64,000 nt of DNA from positions 856,127-920,126 of the forward strand of contig CAVULI010000007.1 of the NCBI GenBank assembly GCA_963742295.1. Reading direction: 5' to 3'. The stretch is from JACCTI01 sp963742295 (GTDB taxonomy: Bacteria > Verrucomicrobiota > Verrucomicrobiia > Chthoniobacterales > UBA10450). This document shows positions 1 through 10,342 of the stretch, one piece after another. The first letter of the stretch is position 1; every line of letters begins with the position of its first letter. A program made the translations under genes and the position numbers. The notes below the pieces were generated by a model, which searched no databases, was not told the DNA's origin, and saw only the letters and a list, made by a program, of their open reading frames with translations.

Positions 1-3000
1 GTTAAACTAATCTGTGTAGGAGAGGACGCTGTCGCCACCAGGTTACCTGGTGCGGTCGGCGGCAGGTTAATGGTGTAGCTGGCTGAGCCCATACTGCTAT
101 TCGCCCAGCTAGTAACGGTGGCGATAGCATTGATCGTCATCGTGCTATTGACGGCGATCGCGCCGGCATAGAGTGTCGAAGATGTCGTCGGCGTTGTCCC
201 ATCCGTCGTGTAGTAAATCTTCGCCCCCGGGCTGGCCTCCGAGAGCGTGACTGATTGCGCACTGGTATAGGTACCACCCGCCGGTGAGAAGGTAGGCTGG
301 GCCGCCTGGAAATTGTAAGTCGCACTCGCAATGGGACTATTTACTCCACCCGCTATGGCAATCGCCCGGACGGTAACGTTCGCGGCTACCGATATTGGAC
401 CGGAGTAAAGTGTCGAAGACGCGCTCGGGTTACTGCCATCAGTCGTATAGTATATCTGTGCGGCCGAAGTAATGCAGGTAAGCGCCACCAACTGTGAGGC
501 TGAATAGGTGCCGGAGCTGGGAATGAAAGTCGGAGCAACCGTCCCGATCGTATAACTTGCGGTTCCGATTGGACTATTGTCCCATCCAGTGGCCACCGCG
601 ATAGCTTTGACCGTGGCACTGGCAGGCACCGCAATGGGACCAGCGTAGGGAGCAGACAAAGGCGTGGGGTCAGACCCATCCATCGTGTAGAAAATCTGCG
701 CCCCCGGAGTTACGCTAATGAGTGTGACCGAAACCGCTGGACCATAAGCCCCGGCCGGCGGATTGAATACCGGCTGGGCAGCTGCCTTTGTGTTGTTATA
801 CACAATATCGGCCCAGTAGTTGGTCGCCCCGCCATCGCGCGACGGGAAAGAGCTCGGGCCATAGTTAAAAACACCGTTCGCTCCCGCGACACCGTAGGCC
901 GGCGCGTAAAGCGGTGGGCTCATTACGCCTTTGGTCGCGAAGTAGGAAACATCATCGGAATAGTGGCCAACATCCGTGTGGTAGGAAGCCACGTAAATTG
1001 TTCCAGCAACAATCGGGATTGGAAGCGGTAGCTGTGCCTGTTGCCATCCTGACGCTGTCTCCCCGGTATAGGCGACACTCGCGAGCAAACTTCCGTCGTT
1101 TGTCCAGAGATTACCGATGTGGTTACCTGTATTGCCTGCACTCTTATAGAAGCGCAGCGCCGTAATCCAACCATCGATCTCCGACTGGAAGCGGACCCCG
1201 AGTTCTACCGGATTTGGATCCGGTTCATCTAGAACGATCGGAACGGCCGTAGGCGGCCATAGGGTAAGTTGCCCAGTGCGCAGCGGCCCGGTCGTGAAGG
1301 ACCAGGCGACGTCTGTCGTCAATTTGTTTCCTGCCACATCGCTAATTCCAGTCGCGCCTCCCTTCAAGGTTACAGTGTAGGTAGATCCGCCACTGAGAGG
1401 TACTATCGGTTGCAGGGTGACCTGTTTCGCAGCCGGATCGTACGTGATTGCGCCTTGCACTGCGTTGTTCTGGGCATCCTTCACCGCCAAGCTAGAGGAA
1501 GTAATTGTGGAAGGTGCAAGGTCTTCGTTAAATTGGGCCGTTATTGAAGTAAACGGACTCACCTTTGTTGTCCCCGGCTCCGGGGCAACCGCTGTCGGAA
1601 TCGGAGGAGTAATATCAAGGCCTGCAGTCTCGGAAAAAACAACGTCGACCCAATAATTGGTCTGTGAAGCTCCGGTCGGGAACGCACTCGGGCCGTACTT
1701 AAATACGCCGTTGGGACCGGCCACGCCATCAGCCGGCGCCGAGAGTGGCGGGTTAATAACTCCCTTGCCAGTAAAGTAGGCTACGTCATCCGAGTAATGG
1801 CCGGCGTCGGTGTGATAGGAAGCTACATAGGTCGTGCCGGCCGTAATCGGGACCGGCGGAGTCAGGGAAGCCTGCTGCCAACCAGACGCGGTCTCGGCAT
1901 TAAAGGTGACGGTCGCAAGCAGCGTGCCGTTGTTAGTCCACAGATTACCAATATGCGTACCGGTATTGGCGGCACTCTTGTAAAATCGAAGCGCTGTAAC
2001 CCACCCATCTGTGTTCGGACTAAACCGTACACCTAGCTCGACCGGTTTGGTATCAGGCTCATCTACAACCTGCGGGATTACATCCGGAGTCCACAAACAG
2101 TAACCAGGGGGAAGGCCCTCGATCGTAATTGAGGTGCCGGCTCCAATAGTCTCGATATGACCACTATCATCGACCGCCCGGCTCTTTATCGTAAAGGAAC
2201 CCGGTCCGCCTGATGTTACAGCTACGCTCCAATTCGTGGTGCCGTTAGCCGGATGCCACGTGCTTCCACCATCCAACGAAAGCTCCACTCCGGCCACCCG
2301 GCCTCCGCCCAGATCGCTTGACGTGCCATAAATCGTAAAGGGAGTGAATGGTGGAACGGCGAATCCGACCGGGATTACCACGGCCGAGGTAGGAGCAATG
2401 TTATCGGAGGAGGCGGTCGCTGCGACTAACCCGGCCTGCAAGGTAGTCGGCTGAACGTTCATGTCGGCGAAGAGGTTAACAGTAGCCTGCTGCACACGCG
2501 GATCGGGAGCGGCGGGGCCGGGATGCTGAAGTATGTAGGTCGGATCGAGACCCGGGACGTCATGAGTAGTGTTGAGAAACCAAGACCACTGTTCAGTGGC
2601 CGCGGCAAAAACAAGGGCGCCGCTGCTGTGGCGATAGAGGGTTAGCTTATGTGTGCCGATGCCAGCCCCATAGAGTGATCCGTAATCCAGAATATAATGG
2701 TACACAGGGATGGTGGTGCTGGATAAGTCGACGATACCGGGCGGCCGAAACCCGTTGTCCAGGTCTTCATCCCACTCGTTCCCGAGAATGCCATCGGCAA
2801 TCATGCCTATCTCGCCATCGGCTAGAGTATCAAAGCCCGTGTTACGCCAGAACCGCAACCGGCCTTGTTCCGCGGTAACGTGGAGAGGATCGTAACGCCA
2901 GGCATTCGCCGTGAAGATACATCCCGTGATGGCGTTTTCCGGCCGGCCACCATCAGCTGGTGGACTAAAGCGCGGGTCGCGCCAGGTACCTGTCCATATC

Positions 3001-4049
3001 CCGCTCGGGTCAATCTTGGCGCCTTCGTGAGTCTCTTTGTAGCACGTCATCGTCCGGTACGGTGTGTTCGTCCCATCGATGCTATTTTCAAAGCGCGTCT
3101 TCCAAAACATGAGGTTGCCGGCAAAGAAGGCCAGGTTAACCCCAGCCGCCCGGGCCGACTCAACGGTGGAACGCTGACCACCTGACCAATACTCATCATG
3201 GCCCGCGGTCATGAAGATTTTGTGGGGGGTGAGTGCGGCGACGCCGCGCCGGTCGGTATCAACCCCGGAGGCATAGCTAACATTGTAGCCATTAGCTTCC
3301 AGCCAGCGGATTAGAGGATGCTCGAAGGTCAGCAAGCCGTCGTGTATGACGCGAGTGTTGTCCGGCCGGTTGTAGCTAACCTTGTAGGCGCGGCCAACAT
3401 TCGATAAGCCTTGGCCGGGGCCCGTGCCCTGATACAGGCTGTTCCCGCCATAGGTGTTGTAGGCTTGCCAGGTCGTGTCCGACGTTTGTAGCAAAATATC
3501 GGAACCGCCAGTGTCGTCGCGGACGATAAACGTAATGTGACTAGCGCCGTTCGTATCTGGTCTAACAAGCCGCGCAATGTAAACGCCGGAAGTGGCATTA
3601 CTCGGCACGGCCCAGGAAGCAGAAACTCTCCAGCTACCGCAATCAATAAGTCCGGTGGCCGCGTCCGTGAGACATTGAGGCTGATTCTGCGCCAGACTTG
3701 CGGTCGGAGTAATGGACGTAATCTTCCGCGCTCCGAGACCAGCATAGTATCCCAGTCGATAGATATCGATGCGATAGGACGCGGCCGTGGTGCTGATCTT
3801 GAAGTTGATGGTCTGGCCGCGATTGACGCTAATGTCGGTGGAAAACCCTTGCAGGGTGGGATCACCCGCATCCGCGCCCGGCAGATCCCATTCGCTTTGC
3901 GGATTTCCCACTAGGGCGTTTTCACAGGCGATGGGATTCCCACACTGAGCTTGAGCATCCAGTGCAGCGGAGGCCAAAGATAAGGCTCCCGCTAGAATCT
4001 TTATAATTATACAAGTCCCACGAAAGCCCGTGGCGAGACGCTGCGGCAC
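1..4049 (-). CDS. Exported multidomain protein: DMF-amidase-like core, DUF4082 and chitobiase-C repeats (3' end beyond window)
   Basis: One open frame of 1349 codons runs off the left edge without a stop. The start is a GTG at 4049, 9 bases after an in-frame TAG. It gives a signal-peptide-like N-terminus with a hydrophobic stretch (ILAGALSLASAAL) at about residues 20-32. Residues about 37-537 resemble the C-terminal domain of the N,N-dimethylformamidase large subunit, including GHDEYWS near residue 280. Then come an Ig-like domain (about 560-634), DUF4082 (650-809), an SbsA-type Ig domain (812-926), a second DUF4082 (929-1084), three chitobiase/HEX C-terminal-type repeats (1087-1330) and the start of an FN3 domain. 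Inference: a secreted or surface protein, possibly binding or modifying glycans. The amidase-like label is fold homology only. No frame break was seen, unlike many genes here. Confidence 0.85.
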   Translation of the reverse strand, partial: MPQRLATGFRGTCIIIKILAGALSLASAALDAQAQCGNPIACENALVGNPQSEWDLPGADAGDPTLQGFSTDISVNRGQTINFKISTTAASYRIDIYRLGYYAGLGARKITSITPTASLAQNQPQCLTDAATGLIDCGSWRVSASWAVPSNATSGVYIARLVRPDTNGASHITFIVRDDTGGSDILLQTSDTTWQAYNTYGGNSLYQGTGPGQGLSNVGRAYKVSYNRPDNTRVIHDGLLTFEHPLIRWLEANGYNVSYASGVDTDRRGVAALTPHKIFMTAGHDEYWSGGQRSTVESARAAGVNLAFFAGNLMFWKTRFENSIDGTNTPYRTMTCYKETHEGAKIDPSGIWTGTWRDPRFSPPADGGRPENAITGCIFTANAWRYDPLHVTAEQGRLRFWRNTGFDTLADGEIGMIADGILGNEWDEDLDNGFRPPGIVDLSSTTIPVYHYILDYGSLYGAGIGTHKLTLYRHSSGALVFAAATEQWSWFLNTTHDVPGLDPTYILQHPGPAAPDPRVQQATVNLFADMNVQPTTLQAGLVAATASSDNIAPTSAVVIPVGFAVPPFTPFTIYGTSSDLGGGRVAGVELSLDGGSTWHPANGTTNWSVAVTSGGPGSFTIKSRAVDDSGHIETIGAGTSITIEGLPPGYCLWTPDVIPQVVDEPDTKPVELGVRFSPNTDGWVTALRFYKSAANTGTHIGNLWTNNGTLLATVTFNAETASGWQQASLTPPVPITAGTTYVASYHTDAGHYSDDVAYFTGKGVINPPLSAPADGVAGPNGVFKYGPSAFPTGASQTNYWVDVVFSETAGLDITPPIPTAVAPEPGTTKVSPFTSITAQFNEDLAPSTITSSSLAVKDAQNNAVQGAITYDPAAKQVTLQPIVPLSGGSTYTVTLKGGATGISDVAGNKLTTDVAWSFTTGPLRTGQLTLWPPTAVPIVLDEPDPNPVELGVRFQSEIDGWITALRFYKSAGNTGNHIGNLWTNDGSLLASVAYTGETASGWQQAQLPLPIPIVAGTIYVASYHTDVGHYSDDVSYFATKGVMSPPLYAPAYGVAGANGVFNYGPSSFPSRDGGATNYWADIVYNNTKAAAQPVFNPPAGAYGPAVSVTLISVTPGAQIFYTMDGSDPTPLSAPYAGPIAVPASATVKAIAVATGWDNSPIGTASYTIGTVAPTFIPSSGTYSASQLVALTCITSAAQIYYTTDGSNPSASSTLYSGPISVAANVTVRAIAIAGGVNSPIASATYNFQAAQPTFSPAGGTYTSAQSVTLSEASPGAKIYYTTDGTTPTTSSTLYAGAIAVNSTMTINAIATVTSWANSSMGSASYTINLPPTAPGNLVATASSPTQISL

Positions 4050-4251
4050 GGTCGGCTAGTCGCAATTCCTGTACCCCATCTCGCTGCTGCCAAATTAATA
4101 CGCGAATTCAAACATGCTAAAGCGCACTATATCAGCACTTTAATGGACTCACGAAAACTTGATTATCTACGCCAGCAATAGATGCAAATGTGATGCGTTT
4201 GTAAAGCGCTCCGACACAACGCCGAGTCGCCCATTTGAATGGCAAAGCGCC

Positions 4252-5259
4252 CTATGCTTTGTAAAGATAGAAGCACGCAGAATCGCCCTCGTTACTTCTA
4301 TTTAATTGCTCGGCTTGCCGCCCGAAACCGCTGATCTGCTCGGCCGAAAATAGGCTGTTACCAGAATCGATCATGTAGGAGCGACTATCGTTCAACGGAA
4401 TATCGGCCAGATACTGCTCGCTACCCCAGAACTGAAATTCCGTGGAATCAAACACCGCTTCTGAGACCTCAAAGCCGCTAGCTGCCGCTAATAAGTCGAT
4501 GCTTCTAGTTGTGTGCAAGAATAGGTGGCGCGGCGCGTCAAGTTGAACCCAGTTTGCGCCATACTTCCGGTAAGCGAAAGACGAAGCGACGGGAGTTCGG
4601 ATCAAAAGAAACCGATTGCGTTTGAGCAGGCGGTAGAACTGCTTCAAAGCAGCCAATGGCTCTTCCATGTGTTCAAACGCATGGTGAAGCATGACAAGAT
4701 CGAATTGCCCATCGACTTGGTGTATGTCCGCCTTGAGAAGTCTCAAGCCAGCTTTATAGCATACGGTTTTTTCGATAAAGGGATCTATACCGGTTAGATT
4801 GGAAAATCCGTCCTCGCTCATGCTTAGGAGCAACCTTCCCGGACCACATCCCACTTCCAGAATTTCGGAAGCAAAATCCAGATTACACTTTTTCAGCCAG
4901 GTGTAGTGGTCCGGCTTACCGAAACTGTCCGTCACCGGCCTGCCGTATTTTCGGACGAGCAACATGCCGAGCATGTTACCGCCATATAAGCAATGTTTCG
5001 CTCTCTGATGCCTCAAGAAACGTTTCCAACGTCCCTGAAGTCTTTTGTTAGTTACTCCGGCATGATAAGCTGGAGGATAGTATCGTGATAAATCATTAGG
5101 CGTCTCTTTAATTTGAACGCAGCCGCAAGAAGCGCATTCGAAATACTCAAACTTTTCCCGCAACCCAAACATCATTTCCCTGGCTTCGAATATCTTATTC
5201 GAAAGGCTATTTTGACAGATTGCGCAACTAAGCTCTTTCATTGCGTGTTTCCGCGTCAA
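4252..5259 (-). CDS. Zn-ribbon class I SAM-dependent methyltransferase
   Basis: A 335-residue protein with an N-terminal zinc-ribbon (C12-x2-C15 and C42-x2-C45) followed by a Rossmann methyltransferase domain with motif I VGCGPG at about 136-141 and a GID acidic motif after it. The pattern matches the methyltransferases often found in O-antigen and nonulosonate loci, which methylate a sugar or nucleotide-sugar. The ATG at 5259 overlaps the previous stop by four bases (ATGA), which supports this start over the internal Met at 5241. It is the last gene of the pseudaminic-type operon before a 202-base AT-richer gap (4050-4251), in which I see no gene or clear regulatory element. Confidence 0.8.
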   Translation of the reverse strand: MTRKHAMKELSCAICQNSLSNKIFEAREMMFGLREKFEYFECASCGCVQIKETPNDLSRYYPPAYHAGVTNKRLQGRWKRFLRHQRAKHCLYGGNMLGMLLVRKYGRPVTDSFGKPDHYTWLKKCNLDFASEILEVGCGPGRLLLSMSEDGFSNLTGIDPFIEKTVCYKAGLRLLKADIHQVDGQFDLVMLHHAFEHMEEPLAALKQFYRLLKRNRFLLIRTPVASSFAYRKYGANWVQLDAPRHLFLHTTRSIDLLAAASGFEVSEAVFDSTEFQFWGSEQYLADIPLNDSRSYMIDSGNSLFSAEQISGFGRQAEQLNRSNEGDSACFYLYKA

Positions 5260-7205
5260 AGAGCATGAGAAACCTGACGTTCTTTCGAATTGAGCTGAGA
5301 AAAAATCGGCGGACTATTTGGAGGAGCATCTTTCCCTCGAAGCGCGTCTTCGATCAGGTCTAAAGCTTTTTCCCAAGGGTCGTCTCCGGGATTTTCTACG
5401 TACTCTTCAAGAAACTTCTTCTGCGAAACTCGAAGTCCGGTAGTTCGCTTCCCTTTTGATCTGATATCCGAAAAGAGATCTCTTAATTCTATCAGGCTAT
5501 GAGCCATTCCACCCATCGCGGTTAAAGGTCTGCTATGGTCAATGTGCTCGACGCCTTCGGGCAGATAGGAGACCACCAGTTTGCGCGCAAACAAGGCGTC
5601 GAGAACCGCGCCATCAAAGCCGGACCCTATGACGAAATCGGCCTTCGCTAGGTCCAGAGAAAGTGAAGGCTCGGACGAAATCATGATGCTTTCAGGTACC
5701 TGACGCTCCAACTCCTCCACGAAGGGTGCCCAGATCGACGCGGGAAAGCGCGGGTGCGGACGAACCCGCAGGACCTTGCCATTCTCGCCACAAACTTTGT
5801 GGACGTCACTTAGCATTCTCCACGCATCCGCGGGAGACCATGGACAAAAAGGCAACGAATCAAAGAAACCGAGAAACAGGACCGTATTAGAGATTGGTTC
5901 CTCTCCTTCTCGCTCGAACTTCTGAAAGGAGATCGCCTTATCTGCGAACTGCATTGCTCCGCACGGAACCACTCTTAGCGGCTGGGGAAGGCCAGACTGC
6001 TTTAGTTGCTCGGCTAGCATCTTGCCAAACACTCCGATGTAATCGGCGTCCACATCGAAAGAGTATTTCAAAGCGTAAAAGGCACCATGCATGAAACAAA
6101 CAAAAGGAACCTTGTTCCGCCGCGTCCAGGCTCGGATAAGCGCCATATCTTGTAATGCGGAAAGCCCAACAACTACCTTGGGGCGCAGGGCATCGAGGAG
6201 TTTGCTCCATCCCGCATAACGAGCAGCCAGGCCCTCGAGATGAGAACCACTTAAGAAATCAAACCACTCGTCTCGCTTAACTCCCAGATTACTCTGGCCT
6301 GAGAGCAAACCAGCTATTCGCCAGATACTGCCCACATCCAGCAGGGCAGATCTAGTCCCCTCCTCCGAGGTTGAAAGCACGGAAGCAGAGTCAAGAAAGC
6401 GAAGATGTTCGAAGTCGAGATCCGAAATCAGGGCGATCTCTTCTGTGGTCATGTTTGATGAGGGCGCGGGACGCATGCCTAACCATAAGAATCGCTTGCC
6501 AAACCTTTGCTTCAGCCGTTTGGCCAGGGGAGCAGAATGAAAGGCATCTCCAAACTGTTGTCCGACAAGCAGAACATCTACCGGTTCATTTGGTAACAGG
6601 CTTCTTGTAACCGCATCTCCATCAGATAGCCGCGGAAATCCAAAAGGAAGTGCGCAAGCCACCGTTCGAGCCAAGATCGACTTTACCGGTGGCTTCGACC
6701 TGAGCGGGCGCCACGGAATCTTTTCGCGCGCAGTGGTGAAGTGAACACCTTCACGTTCCAAGACCTGCCGGGCCACGTGGAAGCTCTCTCTGACCAAATG
6801 ATAGATGAACATATCATTCGACCAATTCTCGTCGGAAAACACCTTGGGCGGCTGAATCTCAACTGCCGCTGGCTTGAAGCGCGCCTGCAACGAGCGCACC
6901 AACACCAACCATGCTATGAGTTGAAATGCCTTAGTCTCGAAGATGACGTTGGCGTAAGCCTCAAACCACGGAAACCTCGACGACTTCAGAGTTTCATGGA
7001 GACCGTTGAGTAACTCAGTAGCCTGGCCATCGACCAGGTCAGGCTCCCCGATGCAATCCCCGGCGTCCAGGACCCTGGACTCATCAAGGTGTCGGATGGC
7101 AACATACGCTTGAGCTGTAAGCGGCACGGCATAATCGCCCTCGCGCCATGGCGCCAGGTCAGCCTCGGTCCAAACGAGAACGATGCGTTGAGGCTTAACC
7201 GGCAT
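5256..7205 (-). CDS. Large GT-B-like surface glycan transferase (candidate nonulosonate or capsule transferase)
   Basis: A 649-residue cytoplasmic-looking protein without a signal peptide. The C-terminal half has the layout of capsule/CDP-glycerol/polysialyl-type GT-B enzymes: an RPHPR motif near residue 480 and a GSGFDG motif near 522, followed by a stretch (DALFARKLVV) that would form the nucleotide-binding edge. Several bacterial sialyltransferase families use an HP motif and a downstream Ser-containing motif to bind CMP-sugars. With a CMP-nonulosonate pathway in the same operon, transfer of that sugar is a reasonable guess, not shown. The N-terminal half is unrecognised. It overlaps the downstream methyltransferase by four bases. 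Confidence 0.6.
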   Translation of the reverse strand: MPVKPQRIVLVWTEADLAPWREGDYAVPLTAQAYVAIRHLDESRVLDAGDCIGEPDLVDGQATELLNGLHETLKSSRFPWFEAYANVIFETKAFQLIAWLVLVRSLQARFKPAAVEIQPPKVFSDENWSNDMFIYHLVRESFHVARQVLEREGVHFTTAREKIPWRPLRSKPPVKSILARTVACALPFGFPRLSDGDAVTRSLLPNEPVDVLLVGQQFGDAFHSAPLAKRLKQRFGKRFLWLGMRPAPSSNMTTEEIALISDLDFEHLRFLDSASVLSTSEEGTRSALLDVGSIWRIAGLLSGQSNLGVKRDEWFDFLSGSHLEGLAARYAGWSKLLDALRPKVVVGLSALQDMALIRAWTRRNKVPFVCFMHGAFYALKYSFDVDADYIGVFGKMLAEQLKQSGLPQPLRVVPCGAMQFADKAISFQKFEREGEEPISNTVLFLGFFDSLPFCPWSPADAWRMLSDVHKVCGENGKVLRVRPHPRFPASIWAPFVEELERQVPESIMISSEPSLSLDLAKADFVIGSGFDGAVLDALFARKLVVSYLPEGVEHIDHSRPLTAMGGMAHSLIELRDLFSDIRSKGKRTTGLRVSQKKFLEEYVENPGDDPWEKALDLIEDALRGKDAPPNSPPIFSQLNSKERQVSHAL

Positions 7206-7253
7206 GGCGACCTTAGGCTAAACCACTGTGCGCGACAAGTCAGGCAAAAGCGC

Positions 7254-8270
7254 TTACGGTTGCTTGCGCGCCACAAGCCACATGTGCGAGCTTAGTCTGT
7301 TGGCCGCCAGAAACTCCTGGAAAGGCATGGCCAAATCCTCCCAGCGATCGAACAGGACCTGTTTAAGGAAGGCCTGGTTTTCGAGACTGAATTCCCCGGC
7401 CAGCACTTTTTTCCTGACTAACTCCGCGTCGAGCTGGCCCGGAGTGTTGACCTCCAACACCTCCAAACCGCTTTCACGAGCGAGGCGGCAAATCGAGTCC
7501 GGATGGAAGTAGTTCAAGTGTTCTACATCCACGGTAGTAGAAGTCTCGCCTAGCACTGTCAGATCAAAGCCTTTGATATTTGGACAAGTCACAATCAAAA
7601 GACCACCTCGCGCGAGTAACAATGCGCAACTGCGCAAGTACTCGCGTGGTGAAAACAGGTGCTCGATCACTTCAAAACAGGCAATGGCATCTACTGAACC
7701 GGGAGCCATCTCGATTTGTTCCACCGGCTTTTCGATAACCTCCAGGCCTTTTTGCCGGCAGGTCTCGGCTAGACCCGGAGTTGGTTCGACAGCAACGACT
7801 CGATCAAACCAGCCTAGTTTTTGAATCTCCTCGCAAAAAGTGCCGAAGCCCGCGCCTACTTCTATTAGCATGCCGCCTTTGCGCAAGCCATGCCGCTGAC
7901 AAATCTCCGCGAGGCGTTCCGCCCGCGGACGAAAGATGCGGTTGCGCCGCGCCTCTTCCGAAGCTGGAAAGATGAACTCATTCCAGTAAGCGTAGTTCTC
8001 GGAATGGGCGTAGAAATCCTCCAGGATCTCCGGGGTGGGACGCGGACTTACATAGAGCGTCGCGCATTCCTGGCATTCGAGATAGTCCAACTCATACTTC
8101 TCAAAAGCCTTCCGAGCTTCGGTGCCTCCGCAAGCAGGACAAGGCACCTTGACGAATTGCTTCTTGTGCTTGAGCAGCCGCGCCACATCGGCCGCAAAGC
8201 GGTCGGCCTGATCCTTCATCAGATGGTCCGGCCGAATCTCGGTTTCCCGCAGTTGCGTTGCGCTTGCCAT
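7254..8270 (-). CDS. Zn-ribbon class I SAM-dependent methyltransferase
   Basis: A 338-residue protein with the same architecture as the gene at 4252-5259: a zinc-ribbon (C44-x2-C47, C66-x2-C69), then a methyltransferase domain with motif I EVGAGFG at about 137-143 and CFEVIEHLFSP as the post-motif. The linker YVSPRPTPEILEDFY is typical of this glycan-locus family. Two such enzymes bracketing one glycosyltransferase suggest two separate methylations of the same glycan. It lies 48 bases upstream of the GT gene, in the same direction. The acceptor cannot be told from sequence. Confidence 0.8.
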   Translation of the reverse strand: MASATQLRETEIRPDHLMKDQADRFAADVARLLKHKKQFVKVPCPACGGTEARKAFEKYELDYLECQECATLYVSPRPTPEILEDFYAHSENYAYWNEFIFPASEEARRNRIFRPRAERLAEICQRHGLRKGGMLIEVGAGFGTFCEEIQKLGWFDRVVAVEPTPGLAETCRQKGLEVIEKPVEQIEMAPGSVDAIACFEVIEHLFSPREYLRSCALLLARGGLLIVTCPNIKGFDLTVLGETSTTVDVEHLNYFHPDSICRLARESGLEVLEVNTPGQLDAELVRKKVLAGEFSLENQAFLKQVLFDRWEDLAMPFQEFLAANRLSSHMWLVARKQP

Positions 8271-8312
8271 GAAGTCTTGAAGAGCTAGCTACCCACCTAT
8301 GGCATGTTGACG

Positions 8313-9101
8313 CTATGCGTTTGTGCCTGACGCGCGAAACTCTTGCGGATAGGAAAAGCCGCCTTGTAGATAAGTATAGCTCGGCCGACTGGCAATGAAG
8401 TCGTGGTATTTCTTCACGTGCGACGTGTTTCGGCTGCAGACGATAAAAACAGCCATCTTCTGTCGATCGCCGGAGAAGTGGTCTTGCGCTGAGTAGCTCT
8501 ATGGTTGGTACGAAAATCGAAGATCACCAAATCGCCGGCTTTACTCGGAATAGAGACTGCTTTTTCATCGTCATTCGGCATGCCGCGAACACGATTGCGG
8601 ACTTTAGTTAGAACATTGTCCTTTGGGGACATTCGCATAATGGTCTGCTTCTCGATGTGAACCAGGCTGCACGTCCAGTCCGCCACCGAACTCCTCCGAG
8701 TTATCCTGCAGGTAGTAGGCTACCTCGACCATCAGGTAGTCTTTGTCCCATTGGAAATTGGTTTCCGGCCTTCTCCTGAGAGGTGCTGTCCTTGTGCCAG
8801 CCACCGTACATTCTCGAAGTGCGCCGACGTTTCGCGCATGACGACAAAGTCGTCGCCGAGCAGATTACGAATGACCTTCAACGATGGCTCGTGAAACATG
8901 AGCCAGCGGATTTCAGGATTGCGGCTAAAGACATCAACAATGATCTGCTCGGTGTCGCCTTTGTGACGTTTATCTTCTGGCAGGTTAAACTTAGGCGCGC
9001 AAGGCTTCGCGCAGGCTTGTTACCTGTTCCTTGGTCAGAATGTTCGGAACGAGCACGTAGCCGTTCTCTTCGAAGAATTTCTTTTGCTCTTGAGGTGTCA
9101 T
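8313..9101 (-). pseudogene. Phytanoyl-CoA dioxygenase (PhyH) family oxygenase, broken by about five indels
   Basis: No single frame covers it, but joined frames read as one PhyH-family Fe(II)/2-oxoglutarate oxygenase of about 260 residues. It starts with an ATG at 9101 (MTPQEQKKFFEENGYVLVP), passes through GWHKDST, the His/Asp iron-ligand region, then EEFGGGLDV, DLVIFDFRTNHRAT and the C-terminal SYTYLQGGFSYPQEF, and ends at a TAG at 8313. The shifts fall near 8995, 8800, 8757, 8675 and 8490. In the reconstructed path I saw no substitution-type stop, which fits sequencing error as well as decay. If functional it would probably hydroxylate a sugar or lipid intermediate of this operon. Confidence 0.7.
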
Positions 9102-9135
9102 GTTTTTTAGATAGGCATACTGGTTACTAGTTGTC

Positions 9136-10331
9136 TTAGGAAACTGTCTCTAGCTGGCGAGTGTGCGCTTTTCCATAGGCGGTCGCTTCGCCCCAAATGG
9201 TGTCCTTCACCCAGTTACCATTTTCTATTCGCCAGACCCGTTTGTCGCGGAAGGTATCGCAGGTGGCGTCGAAGTCTTCCTCTTTCATGTCGACGTAACC
9301 CAGCCAGCGCTCCAGATCGCGACGCGGCTTAACGTGATCATACTTCCGCACCATCTCGATACCCTTCTCGCGGCTCATCACGCCGGCGCGGATGTCCTTG
9401 CATGAATGGTCGGTGCCACGGCCATAACCCAGCTTGATGAACTTAAGATAATCGTGGATGCCGTTCTCATGCATGTCGTCAATGTTCGACATCATCCGAT
9501 AGGTACGTTCGAAAGGTTGTTGCGCGGGACGCCAGCCATACTTTTCCATGACCAGCTTGGAATGCGTGTTGGCTTCCCAGTTCACGTAGTTACCAAGGTA
9601 GATGCCACGCGGTACCTGTCTCGGCAATCTCTTCGTCCGAAGGATACTGCGCCCACAGTAGGTCTTTGGCGGTTAAGCCTTCGGCAAGTTCCGACCGACC
9701 TAGCTTGGCCAAACCATCATCCGTGAAGTCGAACCAGTCATACCCGCGCAAGCCATGTTCCAGACGATGCTTGGCGGTAAATTCAACAAAGTCGTTGAGC
9801 GAATACATTCCGCCCAGGTCAAGAAATCCATGTTCTCCCCAAAGGATCAGCGGCACCTTGTAACGAACGGCCACCTGGATCGGCACGGTGAAGATGCCGC
9901 AGTGCCCGTGCCAGTTCATGTCGCCCTGGAGCCGGAAACCAAGGCGATTCATTCGAATAAGCACATCTACACTCGGCCGGACAATGATGTGATCACAATC
10001 GAACACTTCCCGCATCCGCTGCAGGTTGTATTCGCCTTCCGGCAGGTAGTTGTTCCCGTGATAAGTGACGAGAAGAACTTTCAGGCCGAGCGACTTGGCC
10101 AGATGGACTTGATAGTAACTGTCCTTCCCGCCGCTGACCGGGATAAGAATGTCGTAATTGTTATCCGAGCGATATTCGTCAATTAGCTCACGAAAAAGGT
10201 CCCATCGCTCTTTCCAGTCAATCGTCTCCTTGGCCGCCGGCGACCCGGCAGCCGGAACAGACGCCGTTGTCGTCGAAAGTCAGCGGCGTGGCCGAGACGC
10301 CGGGATAAACACATTTGGAACAATACCTCAT
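9136..10331 (-). CDS. N-acetyl sugar amidotransferase, WbpG/PseA type (two frameshifts)
   Basis: The start is an ATG at 10331, with an N-terminal zinc-ribbon (CSKC and CSGC), then the ATP pyrophosphatase P-loop SGGKDS and long WbpG-like stretches (ILWGEHGFLDLGGMYSLNDF; CKDIRAGVMSREKGIEMVRK). Frame shifts near 10235 and 9610 split it into three readable parts, and joined they give about 398 residues, the normal family length. WbpG/PseA enzymes use ammonia from a HisH-type glutaminase, through a HisF-type partner, to turn an N-acetyl group into an acetamidino group. The HisH and HisF genes directly upstream (10343-11754) support this. No substitution-type stop was seen, so the breaks may be assembly errors. 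Confidence 0.8.
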
Positions 10332-10342
10332 CGAGCGTGCCT

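Noticed and set aside
8783..10186. Plus-strand frames of 60-143 codons across 8.8-10.2 kb
   Set aside because: They are antisense to the PhyH and WbpG-like genes, which can be read on the minus strand across indels.
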